A stretch of DNA of 64,000 nt from Tamarix chinensis (GCA_030549775.1 CM060172.1:125849122-125913121); one strand, 5' to 3'; positions 49,261 to 62,923 are shown, counted from the stretch's first letter. Notes: generated by a model not told the origin, from the sequence alone. A program made the numbers and translations.

Positions 49261-52200
49261 TTATGTAAACGTAGATGATCTTCGCCATTGTTTCTTCCCT
49301 TTCTTCTGAGGCAATTTGAAAGGACTCCAACTCTTTCTTCGTTTGGGAGTCTCGGAGAAGAGGCCAGAGGCAAGAGCCTGCTGAAGCCACAGCTCAAACT
49401 CTTCATCCTCTTCATCCATCATTTCTGCATCCAAATCCCATGGGAATCTACCTGAATTTGAACGAGTTGTTTTTTCCAAGCCGACCATATTTACATGGAA
49501 ACTTGGCCGATGGGTGTTGGGCCTACAGGCCATACCCTGTCCCGCAATTCAACATTAAAATAAGTGAAAATGGCATATCCTACGGTTCAAAGGGAAAAAT
49601 GTTCACTGTATTTGAAACAAAAGCCAGAGATAAAATTAGCAGATCCAACATTCCTTGTCACATTTTGGAATGTCCAAAAGCAATTTATATAAAAAATGAA
49701 TCAGGAAACATCTTCAGAGGATAGCAGTTTCTGCCATCCTAACTAACTCTAAAGAAATACTTCGTAAACCAAAAGGAAGGAGAAGTAACCACCCCTCTCG
49801 CTTTGGTTACCTTGTTTATTGGTTGTTATTAGTTCTCACTCAATTCTTTAATATCAGTCGTTTTAGCTTAAGCAAGCAGGACAAATTAAGAAAATGACTT
49901 GCAAACCATTTTTTCTCATTGTTAAGTAATGATTCTAAAACTTTATTGCTGAGAAGTATGGCTCTTATTAAGTTTCACCAACTCCTCTCCATTTCTCCTA
50001 TGAAAAATAATCAAGTCTTCTTTTAAAACGACAATTGAGAAATATTAACACAACTCATGTGTGGTAAACTAAAATAAGAGGGTAATATCAGAAGTTTGTA
50101 TTTTTTTTTTAACAAATGATTTCATAACAATAACAGATATTTGGAAGGGAGATTTTTTGCCAAAATGATGTGTCTAAACACATTTTGAATAACATATAAA
50201 AATTTACCAACATTATTAAATATACAAACTTAAGGATAAAGGGGGTGCTGCTAGATCCGAGTAATCTTGTGTAGGTTGCGTTAGGGGCCAAATATTTATA
50301 AAAATAAAATCTTGCTGGGGTATCATGAAAGGCCACAAAAAATAACATCAGTCGCCTTGAAGTAGCCAGAATACAATCTACTATTGGGCACCAAGTTAAG
50401 TTGGAATCTATTTTCCCTCAGAGGCTATAGCTACCATTGGATTGTTTTTACTGCAGATTCCTCTTTCAATCGATGAGCATCTAGTAAATGCAATTGGAAA
50501 ATAATACCAGCAGACCTCTGCTTTACCCTTGAAAGTATAAGAATCTAGTGATTAAATCCTTGGTTGTAGAGGCCATTAAACAAACAATAGGTTGAATAGC
50601 CAAGACTAATAGATGAAACACTAAGCATGCCACCGTCACAAATTGCTATCACATGATGTGCTTCAATACCGAATGACCCCTTAGCAATTACTTGTGCTAC
50701 TTAGGAAACTGGTAAAACAGTTTAATATCAGTAAGAAACGCACAATGCTTGGTGATATACCGACTTGCAAAACTGCAACTGATCAAGATATTCAAATGAT
50801 CGAAAACTATTGCTGTTTGGCGCTATACAATGAAATATCGGTACCACAATTGCATATCGTCCGCAATTTTGCGGTTTTTAGGTCAACCGCAACGCGAAAT
50901 TCTGAAAATGCGGCCGTTTTAGAAAATCACATATTTATCACCGTGATATCGGCGTAATTTCTAATATCGGCCAATATTTTACCGATATTGGCTGATATTT
51001 GCAAATATTTGTTGTGTAAAAAAATTAAAAAATCACGCCGCGACAACTGCGACATATAAAATATCATTTGCAACACCCCGATACCGCTACACCGCAACCG
51101 CGGTTTTATTGTATGGTTTGGCGCTACAAGCTAGTCAGCCAGAGTAAAGATCGCCATGCTTCTAAAAAGGTTGGAAATATTTATGCTTATGATGTTGGAT
51201 GATGACCTATTAAAGGATCCTCCAAAACACGTTGAAGGATCAGGTGAATGCCAGGTGGTAATCTGAGATCAAAACTAGACATTCATACTGATCATGAGAA
51301 GGTTTATGCCAGGTGTAGCTCAGTGTCCAGCTTAATCCCGTTTGGTCCCAATAATGATTCGCCTCTTGAAATGGAGGGAGGAATAAAACCTAACATATTA
51401 GAACTGAAATGACGGCCTGGCCCATGACTGAGGTGCCTAACAGTGCCACAAGTACTTACAAAGACAGTGACTAGTTTGATTGCTCACATGTGGCAGTTGT
51501 TGGTCAAGTGTTTCAGATTCCTCCAGAGAGTTTATTATATACTCCTATCCAAGTTCTAAGCTTGATGACAAAGCTCGTTTTCAGGGAAAGGATTAATATT
51601 ACATATGCTTTTGCAGGTCAAGCTAATCAGCAAGTCAAAATAGGTCTTTAGCCCAATAGCAGCGCTTTGAAACCTCAACAACTCTTAGACCAAGCCCTCT
51701 TTAGCTAGTCATTGTCTTTGTAAGTACTTGTAGCACTGTTAGGCACCTCGGTCATGGGTCAGGCCATCATTTCAGTTCTAAAATGTTCGGCTTTATTCCT
51801 CCCTTCATTTCAAAAAGCAAATCATTATAGCACTAAATTTTTGCATAAAAAAGATAGCCACCTCAACAAAGTCAAAACATACTTTCTATTTTTACCATAA
51901 CTAAATTTTAAGCCTATTTTTATTAGTTTCTTAGAAAGTGTGCAAATAGTTAAAATAATATTTTTTTTTTGTGAAACAAAAGTAGTAATTCTTAGCAGGC
52001 CTTAGCCTAATAATTGATTTATGTGTTAGGGTTTCACAGGTCTTGCTACTAAAAGGCCTATTAAACCTTAGGCCTGCTAAAAACCCTTGCTTGTTCCCAA
52101 AGTTGTATTCAGCTATAAATTAGAGACTAAGTCCTCAAGGTAATAAAGCATTTGGACAAATTAGCAAAGTGCTAATTCTCTAGCTCTCCCCTCAATCGCA

Positions 52201-55200
52201 TGTCCCTCTGTCTCCTCTTTGGTTCCCACAAACCCAAACCCTAACCCTAATCCCCAAAATCCATGATTAGTTTCCAGTCCTCTCCCTGAATGTATCTAAT
52301 TCCATGAGAATTACTACAGAATCTTCACAGGACACTGCTCTTCATCCACGGATCAGGTCCCAAGTAGGCAAGAGTATTATCATTTAGCAGTGTTTAAGCT
52401 AAGTTAATCCATTGGGGAGTTAATATCTGGTTACTTTTATTATCAGTTTAGATAATGATAAGTTGCCAATTAATATTTAGTTATTGTGGTAAATATTTAG
52501 TTAATAAATATCTTATATGGAGTCGATATATCTAGAAATGCAGATATTATCTATCTTTTAGGTCCTCTTTAAAGTTTTGTAGGCTATATGAACAGAACCT
52601 CTTGCTTACAGATAGACCGTACCATAACTCTCATATTCTCTACTCTTCTCTTCTTTGCTGCTGAAGACAACAGCCCCAGCCCCCAGTGCTGCTTCCAACT
52701 TCCACCACCACAACCGAGCCTCTCCCATAACCCCCTCTTTCTTCCATACTTCCTACATCTCATGACCAGATCCAGAACCACAACAGGGTGTGGTCCTCCA
52801 GCTTCATGGGACTACCTTAAACGTGGCATAGCATAATCTAATAGCCTTGCATGACCTGACTTCCACCTTAAATATTCCATTGCCTAGTTATCTATAAAAG
52901 CAAATTGATGGAATTTACAAGCTAGACATCAAACTTAAAACTGATGAGACCTACCTGCAGTGATACTGCTGATGGGCCCCTAATATGTGCATTTTTTCAA
53001 TGCCCAGATACAAATTGTCAGGACCTGAGGCATGGTCATCCACAACTGATACATTTTCTGGAGGGAAGGCAAAGAAGATCACCACAAGCCCTTTAGATGA
53101 TTATTACTACAGCATTCTTAGAGAGAACGAATGAGCAAAAACAACATTTCTTACACGACGCAACTAAAGCAGACAATGCCGGGTTGATATAACCTACCAG
53201 CGAAGACCTAAATCATGGTTTTGACGACCAAAGCAGATCAATAACTGGTAAGACTTTCATTCTTGTGTTATGAATAGAAAAAGGGGATGTCTGCAGAAGC
53301 AACAAAGGAGCAGAGTCTATAAATATAAGGTATTATTCAGTTCTCTATTACCTGGCAAATAGCCCATTCTGATACATCAAAGATCTTGCTTTCAGCACAC
53401 ACAAATGCACGAGGAATTTCCATCTGCAGCCCAGCACACCAATGCAAAGATAAGCAACTTGCGGATAGCATATCTAACCGCAATTAGCAAATACCATCTT
53501 CTGTTAAAATTCTCCTACGTAATGCAATTTAATTGCATAAAGCAAGTAGTCTCAAAGTCTACAGATACGGAAATTAAAATCTACAGAAAAGTCTACACTT
53601 TTCTCTAATTGTGAGGATCAATGGGAACAGCCCCAGCCACAATGTCCCCGCCTGATAAACATTAACACACTGCACCTTATAATGATGCATAACGGACCAA
53701 CTTTTCACCAAAAAGTACAATTGATGCATAGCAAACTTTATTCCAGAGTTTGTGTAAGACAACACAATAATTCCTGAAAGTCCAAGAAAATACATCCATG
53801 ATATTATATTACTTTAGTCATAAGCAACTCAGACAACATGCAGAATATTACTCCAAACACACATTCTGTAGCATCATGCAACAGACAAGCAGAAGTATTT
53901 AAAAAATCCATTAAAAAGGAAAAGGACACCCATTCTTTTACACGTACCTTTTGAGGCCCATCAAAGACCAATGAGCCCTTGTATTCAATCCAACCATCTC
54001 CATCTTTAGCTTGATGGTACTGGCAACAATCCTACAATAAATAAAAAAATAAAACAAAAAGGTCCTTCAATTTGAAAGAAAATGGGACAGACAAGCAGAG
54101 TCTCACTGCCCTGGTAATACTACACGCGATTTATTGTTTCCTTATTCTACCTACACTGGCAGAAGAGGTGGCCTTAATTACTGGGGGGAAAAAAAACAAT
54201 TTATGAAAGACCAACCTGGCACCATCTTGCCTTGGCCTTGGACCTGTTGGTGCAAACCCAGATATGTGAATGGCCACACTTTGTGCACTGTATGCGCCTC
54301 GACTCTTCAGAGAAGTACTCACGACTATCTTGCTGTGGTTGACAAAATTTAAAGAGATCAGAGGTCTACACAAAGCCAGGAAATAGTCTGTATCAAGGCA
54401 ACTGTCGTACACATGCTTCAAGACCAGAAGCAGACGATGACACTGTTGTCGCAAACAAAACATAATGATCCTTAATATGAAAGAGACAATTGTAAGCTCT
54501 TCTAAAGAAACATGGCTCACAGGTATTCCCAATGGCGTAAAGGGGAGGGGGGAAGCAACAGCCAGAAACAATACAGATACGCAATAGGGCACTGGAATAC
54601 AGATAATACAAATATATGATAGGAGACCCAAGAATAAGAAAACCAATACCTGATTTGAGCTACTAGGCGAGTTCAGAGAGCTAGTCCTATATTCTTCCCT
54701 CCTCAACTGTTCATCATAATCTTTCTTCTTTGTAGAATCAGAGAGCACCTGAAATGTTTTCAGTATATACAAAACTATAAGGTACTTTAATTTGATACTA
54801 AAATGAAAGTATAACATTACTATTTAGCACTCTCATTTTATTGATTTGCAGCAGCATGATAATACAAAATGCAAGCATAATAAAAGCACCTTATGACCAT
54901 CACATGTACCTCATATGCGCAGTGAAGTTTCTTGAACGATTCACTTGCTAGTGGATTTCCCATGTTCTTATCAGGATGAACAAGCATGGCCTATCCAACA
55001 AAAAGAAGAAAGAAAGCAAAAAAAAAAAAATGAGGCCAAATTATTACTGCAGAAGCTGTATTTTACTCGCAGCAGAATAAATAGAAAATTAGTAGCAGAA
55101 GATAGCTTCTCTTGATCTCAGAAAGACAATAGCATCTATAATGGTTTCTGTTTTTTCCTCCCATCCACCAAATATACAGCACATAAAAAATGGAAACTTC

Positions 55201-58200
55201 CTATAACTTGCCACAAAGAATACAAGCATACAAGCCAGTAACTTGGATTTATGATTTACCTTCTTGTGATATTCCTTCTTCAACAATGCACAATCAATCT
55301 TTTTTCGTCGTGGAAACCCCAATGCTTCATAGTGGTCCTCACTGTTCAATATACGATTCATTTCAATTAGCGAACATTGGTCTTCTTTGATCACCTTGCT
55401 AGCAGAAATTTCCTTTTGATTTTTCACAATTGATGTAGTAGTTGTAGTAGTTGTAGTAGTTGTCGTAGTTGTAGTAGCAGTTTCAGCTTCCTTCTCAGAG
55501 GACTGATATGACCGTGCTTCTTCAGGTTCATCAGAAGGAATAGGATATTCACACTCCCCTGAGAAACCATCCTCTGTAAAACATTCTGGTGCTTTATGCT
55601 CCTCGGCATGGGTCTTTTCATCAAACTTGTCACACCATTGCAGCAAGTAATTAAGTGCATCATTGGACAAGAAGGCAAGGCTGATAGAAAGAAAAGCTCC
55701 ATGCCATCCAACTCGAACCTTTACAAAATAGATAGAATAGACAGTAGCCATCAAGACCACTAATCGTGCACGATTTAGAGAAAACAGATAACCTGCATTA
55801 TGAGCAGAGAAAGTTCAGCACTCATGTATTGAAATTTACAATTTGAAGTGTACTTGTCCAGCAAAAGAAGTCTCATAGAGAACTATAACATCAGGATTTC
55901 TTTATGTCTCGGTAGACACTCTGGTCAATAGCAAACATTGCTAGCAAAAACTGTGACACATAAGTGAAAAGATAAATAATTTTGAATCTAAAATCTTTTA
56001 GAAAAGGTAGCACTAGCAGCATCAGCATTTGACAGACTTCTCCACATGACCAGAATGATGAGGTAAACACACAGAGATGGAGAGAGATGGGTAGCGAGGG
56101 AATAACATAGTGTGGCTCAAAATTTTCTCTGATCCTTTTCATTTTACAAGCTCTCCATGGGTAGGGTAGGTTGGTAATGGGGAATGATTTCAAACAAGAC
56201 AGCTGGGAGAAAGCAAATTCAAGCCACAGTATGCTTCATCCTTTCTATGTTATGGGAATAGTTCAGTCACAAAGTCCAATGGCTGGGGGATCAACTCTTT
56301 AACTCCTTTACTGCGAGCACTACCTTAATAGATGTAAATTTTGTTGTCGTATACATCCACATCTTCCGTTAATCAATTAGTGTTGCAACCAATGAGTTCT
56401 GTTGAAAAACAGACTCCTAAGGTGCCTCATCCATTAATTGTTACACACGGTGCATCTTGGTCTAGCCAGACTGTTAACTAATTGCAGTCAAAGATAAATA
56501 TCTACTTGAGACCTCTGCTCTTGAAGTGTACCTCAGCTACCAAAATGAGACAGCCAAACCACTATCAGGATAGAACTAGCCAGAGTTTTGTGGCATGGAT
56601 TTTATGCAATTGAACAATATGGAGTATTGCTCAGTGGTGGTAACAAATAGGTGGATAACTCAAAAACAGCAGTGGTGGAAATTTGGGATCAAAGTCTACA
56701 AAGGCCATTTGAAAACCCTACTTTAAATCTTAAAAAAAAATTACAAAGTGGCCTTTTGGTTTTGACAAGTGAACTGTGAACAGCATCTATTTAACAGAGA
56801 GATCAAAGCCTAACCAAGCACTATCTAACCTAGAAAGAAATTCCCATGACTGAAAAGCTGTTAGGAAAAAAGGATAATGACCAGTGCTTCAACAAAAGGA
56901 GAAAATAAAAATCAGCAATAGCATGAACAGAAAACTAGTGCATAAGTTCTTTCCTGCTTCTTACAATTACACATGCTCTACTCACCAAAATGCTAAACTT
57001 GTATAGCATGCTCTTCGTACACCATGCCTACTAAGGTGTAGAGAGGAAAATGTAATTATTGAAACAAAAAGCAGATGTATTCCACAGTTTCCATCTAAAT
57101 AAAAATTCTACAATGAATACCGGAGAGATCGAGGCTTACCTCCAAGAATAAACAATATTCCTGTAATCCAGAAGTTAGCATACATCCATAAAATCAAAAT
57201 TGCAAAGAGACCTACGATAAAAAGTCCAGGAGTGTAGCCCAAATATCGAACAGCAGCTCCAGCAGCTCCCTGAAACAATAATACAAACCAACATGACTGT
57301 CTCACATCTTTGCTAACCAAAGGAAACACAAATCCCAAGAAGCAGATAAACACAATTTTGATAAAGTGGTATCATTCAACAAGTTAAACTCCCATGTAAA
57401 AACACACAGAAGAAAAATGCATAATATTGACAATAATTCTACAAACAAGAAGGATGTGTTGCCCATAGCAGTATCTAGATAGAACAGAAGCATACCACAT
57501 TGATGGGACTTTTCAAAAGTCACCAAAAATATTTCATCCTATCAGCACAAGTTTTTACCTAAAAGCTTCTGGCAATGGTGTAAGTATGCATCAAACCTGT
57601 CATCATATGTGATCTTACATACAAAAATGATTTTTTCCCTTCTTTTCCCATGGGGATTGGGTTTTGAGGGGGAGGGGAGAGGGAGGATGTTAAACAATAA
57701 GAGCTCGATGCCTCAATCAACTCAAATGTCTCGTAGGTGTCTACTCTAGAGTGATTTTCAAGTTTTCATACCATCTCAAAATGTTCGATCATCACCTTTA
57801 TCCCAAACATAATACACCAATTGAACTCATTTGTGCTCACTTGTCATCACATCGCAAAACACCCAATCCCCAATTTTTCTTCAAATCAATATCCTCGCCT
57901 ATCTAGGGCCAATCATTTCACATGCTGCTTCTAAACCACCCCAGAAGCCACATGCGAGATCTGGTCTAAAAGGCATCCGGCATATTTTTCCTTCCAATTG
58001 AAACTTGATAAACGAATGATTCCATAGAGTAACAAACATCTCCATTCTAATCACCCTACATGAACCTCGAACTACGGTAACAACAAATTGACGGGATTTT
58101 TTTAAGACTTGAACAGTTGAACTACAGTACACATCCATAGAAACAAAATCTATTAATTTTCAGAATCTCCACTTTCCATCATCTAAGCCTACAATGGAAT

Positions 58201-58893
58201 AAATTCCATGTCAGATATTTCAGCGTAGGCTTGGGCTGTAATTGGAGCCTTGAATGCCCTAAAAAACGCTGCGGATTCCAAAACCATGGCACGGAGTCGA
58301 TGCAAACAGCTAATCCAACAAGCAGCGAATGGATTTTCAACCTTTACACTTGAAAGCTTCACCTTGCGAACACAATCTTATTAACGACAAACAACTATAC
58401 CATGGAATTGAATATACCTTTTGTGCGGTAGTCTATAACGAAAGCAAACAACAAATAAGTACCCAGGGTAAAGGAAACGCTTGTGGATGAAATTATACTC
58501 CCAAGGAAAAAACAAGCCACTAATTTAATATATATATACGCAGATTTCAGCAAGTTGAAATGAATCACTTACCATACTGATGAGTACATAAATAACGCAG
58601 GAGATTGACGTCAAACTGAGGAAACAACTCCACATTATAATGAGCAAAGCGGCCGATCCCAGTCCAAAAATTGATTGGAAACCCTTAACCATACATCCAT
58701 ACCAATAGTACATCAAAAGAAGCAAAAAACTACCAAATTTCTTGCACCCATCATAAACCATGGGCCAATGTCGCTCGACCGCCACGCCAATCTTATCGCT
58801 CCCGCAGCTTACCGCAGTCTGTGCCTGACAGCAAGCGTTGTTCTGCGATTGCAACCATTTCCAAGCTTGCTTCACCAACCCAATATCCTCCAT
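49261..58893 (-). CDS. Membrane J-domain protein with Jiv90 zinc domain (DNAJC14-like)
   Basis: Nine exons: 58573-58893, 57140-57269, 55260-55792, 54910-54990, 54650-54748, 54216-54332, 53948-54031, 53352-53423, 49261-49536. All have GT-AG introns, and the joined frame is open for 570 codons with stop TAA. J proteins stimulate Hsp70 ATPase; family members of this type sit in the ER or endomembranes. Residues about 53-200 hold four or five hydrophobic segments. A run of 14 Thr precedes the J domain (about 300-363, HPD at 333-335). The Jiv90-type domain follows, with CTKC (404-407), WVCTNRSKAKARWCQ and CCQYHQAKDGDGW. The C-terminus has the acidic MMDEEDEEFELWLQQALASG and a basic KRRKSW/KKGKKQWRR end. 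Start MEDIGLVKQAWKW was chosen on family resemblance; an in-frame ATG at 59046 would add 51 residues. The last intron is 3.8 kb. The gene appears intact. Confidence 0.92.
50823..51115. mobile_element. hAT-type MITE (293 bp), TSD GTTTGGCG, in J-protein intron 8
   Basis: Exact 8-bp duplications GTTTGGCG lie at 50815-50822 and 51116-51123. Ends CTATACAATGAAA and, reverse-complemented, CATACAATAAAA match with one indel. Shared host bases CTA leave the left boundary uncertain by up to three bases. Like the copy at 45865-46438 it ends ATTGTATG and carries CCGCGGT-type edges and ATCGGCCAATATT/ACCGATATTGG motifs, so the two are one family. Confidence 0.8.
51351..51828. repeat. 124-bp inverted repeat with 230-bp loop
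   Basis: Arms 51351-51474 and 51705-51828 are the same length without gaps and match at about 112 of 124 positions. Landmarks are AGGAATAAA, GAACTGAAATGA, GAGGTGCCTAACAGTG and CAAGTACTTACAAAGACA. Ten of the 12 differences are transitions. TA dinucleotides occur at both outer edges, which would suit a TA target duplication, but this is weak. It lies in intron 8 of the J-protein gene. It may be a foldback element or MITE, or a hairpin RNA source. Confidence 0.85.
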
Positions 58894-59560
58894 TTTTTCA
58901 ATAACCCAGCTACAAAGTTGACTAGTGCTGCTGCTGCTCCTACTACTACTACCTACACTCTCGCAGAAGATTACATAAAATATTTTAATCTCCCTCCATT
59001 GAAGAGACTTCTTTTGAGGCAGGAAACTACCACAGGAAATACTCAATCAGACAGTAATCAAAAATAATGTGTGACCACCAAAAATTACAATCATCCATGG
59101 TGAAATTAACCAGCAGTCGGAGATCCGGAATGACCGAAAATTACGGAGGAAGAAAGAAAGATAAGAGTCCTAGAGATGCACCGACAGTAACAGCAGCAGC
59201 GGCGGCAAAGAGAGAAGTAAACTAGCAAAAATGAGCTTTAATTGATTCTTCCAGTTTCGATGCGGTGAATCAGATAGAGACTTTGAAGAAATGGGAAGCA
59301 GTTTCGACGGACCCTCTGAAGCTTTTCCTTTTTTCTATGGCTTTTATTTATCACTCACGCAGTTAGCTCGTGAAAAAGGGACTGAAGGAGGGAGGAAGTC
59401 TGCCTGAAAAAGTTTCAAAAAGTTTTCAATGGGGAAGGGTGGAGAGAGATAAAGAAATAAATAAAAGTGAGAGAGGTAGGAGGATGAGAGAGAAAGAGAG
59501 CAATGTCGAGCTCTCTAATGTCCTCATTCGCAGATGAACAGTAGGAACAAGGAAGATAGA
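58894..59560 (-). promoter_or_regulatory. 5' leader and proximal promoter of the J-protein gene
   Basis: On the minus strand the stretch upstream of the start is CT-rich (GAGAGAG and GGAGGAAG runs on the plus strand at 59380-59510), typical of plant transcription start regions with pyrimidine patches. The transcription start and any leader intron cannot be placed from sequence alone. Confidence 0.4.
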
Positions 59561-59619
59561 AGAGGGATCCTCGGCAGTCACATAATTCCAGAGCTCTTTT
59601 TTCTTTTCGTTTTTTCCTT

Positions 59620-62600
59620 GCTTGGACTAGGGTTGAGACTTGCGCCCAGGATCAAAGGCCCCACCATTTGGTTAGTTATTTAATGGTTAAGATTTAAAGA
59701 CACTTTGAAGTTACTTATTAAAAATTAATTATTTATAATAATTATTTATTTCAAAATTTTAAATAAATAATTATTTATGATAAGTAATTTTAAATATGCG
59801 TTTAATAATGTAATTTGATTTGTTGGATTGTAGACGTCCATCATTATATGTGCTAATCGTTGATTCTAAAAAAATGATTAAAATTTATTTTATCTCTACT
59901 TAAATGATGGTTTTCTCATGCATATTTATTAGGATGATAATTTTGATCTTATACTAATTGATATTTTTATTAGTTTTAATTTATATATTGGCATTATATA
60001 ATTTAATTTAATTTTATATATAATGATCTCCCTTCTAATTATAAGATGGAAAGTATGGATAAATTATAGTAGAAGGCTAAAAGGCTCTCATTTGATAAAA
60101 TCAATTTAGATCTAATATGATTGGCTCAAATATTAAAAGTGATGGATAGGCAGGAGCATTGTCCATTAATATATATACATATCTCATTACCTAAAGTTGA
60201 TTAGAGAATATAGTATAAAATTCGATTATCCAAAGTTAGTTGAGGGTCACTAGAAGTGACTAAAATTTTTCCACGTATTTAAAGTATGGACGAATGATTA
60301 CACAAATGTTGGTAGAAGTATAAAGCTCCCAACCAACTATATTATTTATAAGTATGTACCTAAGGTACAAAAGAATATTGGCATAATTGAGTTCAAAGCC
60401 ATAACCTTCATCTAATGATTTAATGGTCCTAAAGACCATATACACAACTTGATCCAAATATCAAATAATTAAAATGTGATGAATATCTTATGTGCAATTT
60501 GATAAATGAGATCAAGTAGTTAAAAGTCTTTCAATAATTATGTAGTACCAATCAAGAAGGTTGAATTGTATTGAATACCTCATGTGCAATTCAATTCAAA
60601 ATATCAAGTTATATAGTGGTCTATAAACATAAGCACTTATTTTATTTTTACACTTTTTATTTATGTAATTTTAATTTTTACAATTTAGTTTCTATTATCT
60701 TATTTTTTGTAATATTTAAAGTATTTTTTATAATCGTGAAGTGGTGATGATGACTTTGTGAATAATTTGTCATCCACTTATTTATGCGACCATACACCTA
60801 CTTAATTATTGGTAGTAGTTAAAACTTGGCATAGTCGAGTCTCCTCCACCACCATGGTGGTTGGAATATTTCCATAATAGTATCTCTGTTATATTATAGT
60901 TTTTGTTGGTAGATGCATTTTATAGTTGAAGCCTATGGGTTCCTATTTAATAAGCAGTTTGATGGTTGAAGCCTAAAACTTGTCTTTTACTTATTAGTTT
61001 AAAAGTTGAAACATAAAATTTTCTATTTGATATAAGTAATTTAATGGTAAAGGCTAAATGCTTCACATATCATATACCTTAATACGATCTAAGCGATCAA
61101 TCTATCCAATTAAAATGGTAGTGTACATTATATTTTAAGAATAGAGTATTTTATGAACTTATAATTGACAAGAGCGTAGACGAGTAAGTGACATGATAAA
61201 CCGATTGAATGGTTTTCTAAAGAAATAATCGACTGCAAAAGTTTTGTGTTATATTGTAGTTAAATTCCTAGAGAATTTACTATGATCTATGAGTATTTGA
61301 TGGTATTGTTGCCATCAAGATCGACTAGAAGTAACCCCGAGATAAATGCACAATGCGTGCATTTGGAATATATGAAAGGCCAAAAGGTATCACTAACTAA
61401 AATTATATAGCCTATAAAATATTATCATTGCGGTATGAGAAATGAGATCGCGTTAGTACAACAATGATAGATAATATCATTGAAACTTGAACAAGCACCC
61501 ACTTAAAACATTAAAGATTCTTTTAACCAATTATCTTATATGAACAACATACTATTCTTGGAAAATTTTCAATTAATTCGTTCTCATGCAAGAAAACACA
61601 AAACACGCGTCCTTGATAGAATCCAAGTGGACATATATAGACCAAATAAATCTACAATGGTATATAACGATACATCAATATAAGGTCACATGTTATATTT
61701 TATCAATCGATATGATTGCATTGACACAAAAGTGAATAGACATCCAATTGTATTAAAAATACATCAAATGCTTTGACTGAAACCATAATAACATGGTAGA
61801 GTCATTGATTATGTATTTGGTCCATATACCTTTATCTATGAGGTCTATAAGTGATATGCTAATATGAGTGTAAATAATTTTAGTATGTACCAATTACATA
61901 TTATATTATCCTTTAAGCCAAGACAGTTAGGATGAACTTGATGCTTATCTTAAAAAAATTTAGATGAGTCTTATAATAATGCTCGTTTCCTCAGCCTCAA
62001 TGGAGATAATAGAAGATTAAGATTATCAAGCAAGCAAGCAATCATCTAGAAAGACGTCTTCCACTAGATATAAGTCTAAAGGGAAATTAAAGTGCACTTG
62101 ATGATGCTTATGCTTACTAGATGTAGTTTAGTTAAAACTTTGTTTATTCTGGCTAAGAAATTTTAGAAGTCTTATGTGTCTTGGATAAAGTTCTAACTCG
62201 TGTAGAAGTCATTGTGATGACTTCAAATAAGTTAATGGTAAGTATAGTACAAATACACTAAAATGTGTGATATGGGTCCAAAGAGTTAAAATCTCATGAG
62301 AGGAGTTATAATCTTTAAAAAATGATAGAAAACATGCCATGAGGAGTTGACATGCCCATATGGATAAAAGCTGAGAATATATTCCATCTACAAATAAAAT
62401 ATCCATAAATTATTCCTACATCAATATAAGATGGTGTGAAGCGAACATTAGTGATATATTAATCAAAACAGTTGCCACTAATAATGAATAAAATTAAGAA
62501 TTATTATTGAATCATTACGGAATGTCATTGAATGGATGATTTATGAGTTGGAATAATCAAATGGATATGCTTAGTGAGTGTTATTTATATGGACAATAAG

Positions 62601-62923
62601 TCCATCTATTAAAGCTCTCGTACCAATTGACTATATAAGTAGGTGTTCATAATAAAATGATTTAAAAGTTAATTTGATGAGACATGTCTTTGTACAAAAG
62701 TCGGGTATTGTTCTTAATAAGGTTTTTATTGGCAAAGTTTCAAATGTAAGCACTATCGAAGTGTGCCTGAACATACAAACATAATCATACGTAATATGAC
62801 ATATAAATGAGACATAATAAGTTGAGGGGGGTATTTTTATTAGCCATGATTTTGTCCCACTAGGTTTTTCTAACAATGATTTTAATGAGGTAGTATTTTA
62901 AGTATATACTCTTAAGGGGGCAT
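59620..62923. other. AT-rich repetitive DNA, probable decayed copia interior
   Basis: No intact frame was found. The segment near 61615 (DRIQVDIYRPNKST on the plus strand) resembles a copia integrase start, and the region leads into a polypurine tract and LTR at 62911-62924. An AT palindrome lies at about 59710-59790. No 5' LTR was found. Confidence 0.4.
60918..61065. repeat. Tandem repeat, ~40-bp unit, four copies
   Basis: Units start at about 60918, 60958, 60998 and 61040 with TTTATAGTTGAAGCC, TTTGATGGTTGAAGCC, TTTAAAAGTTGAAAC and TTTAATGGTAAAGGC. Spacing is 40, 40 and 42 bp; the last copy is partial. Confidence 0.8.

Noticed and set aside
54131..54817. 228-codon minus-strand frame
   Set aside because: It reads through the intron between true exons 5 and 6 of the J-protein gene; the exon-length pieces and splice sites fit the spliced model.
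58675..59067. 130-codon plus-strand frame
   Set aside because: Antisense shadow of the first J-protein exon.
59700..59795. AT-rich palindrome upstream of the J-protein gene
   Set aside because: Arms are almost pure A/T and align only roughly; expected by chance in such sequence.
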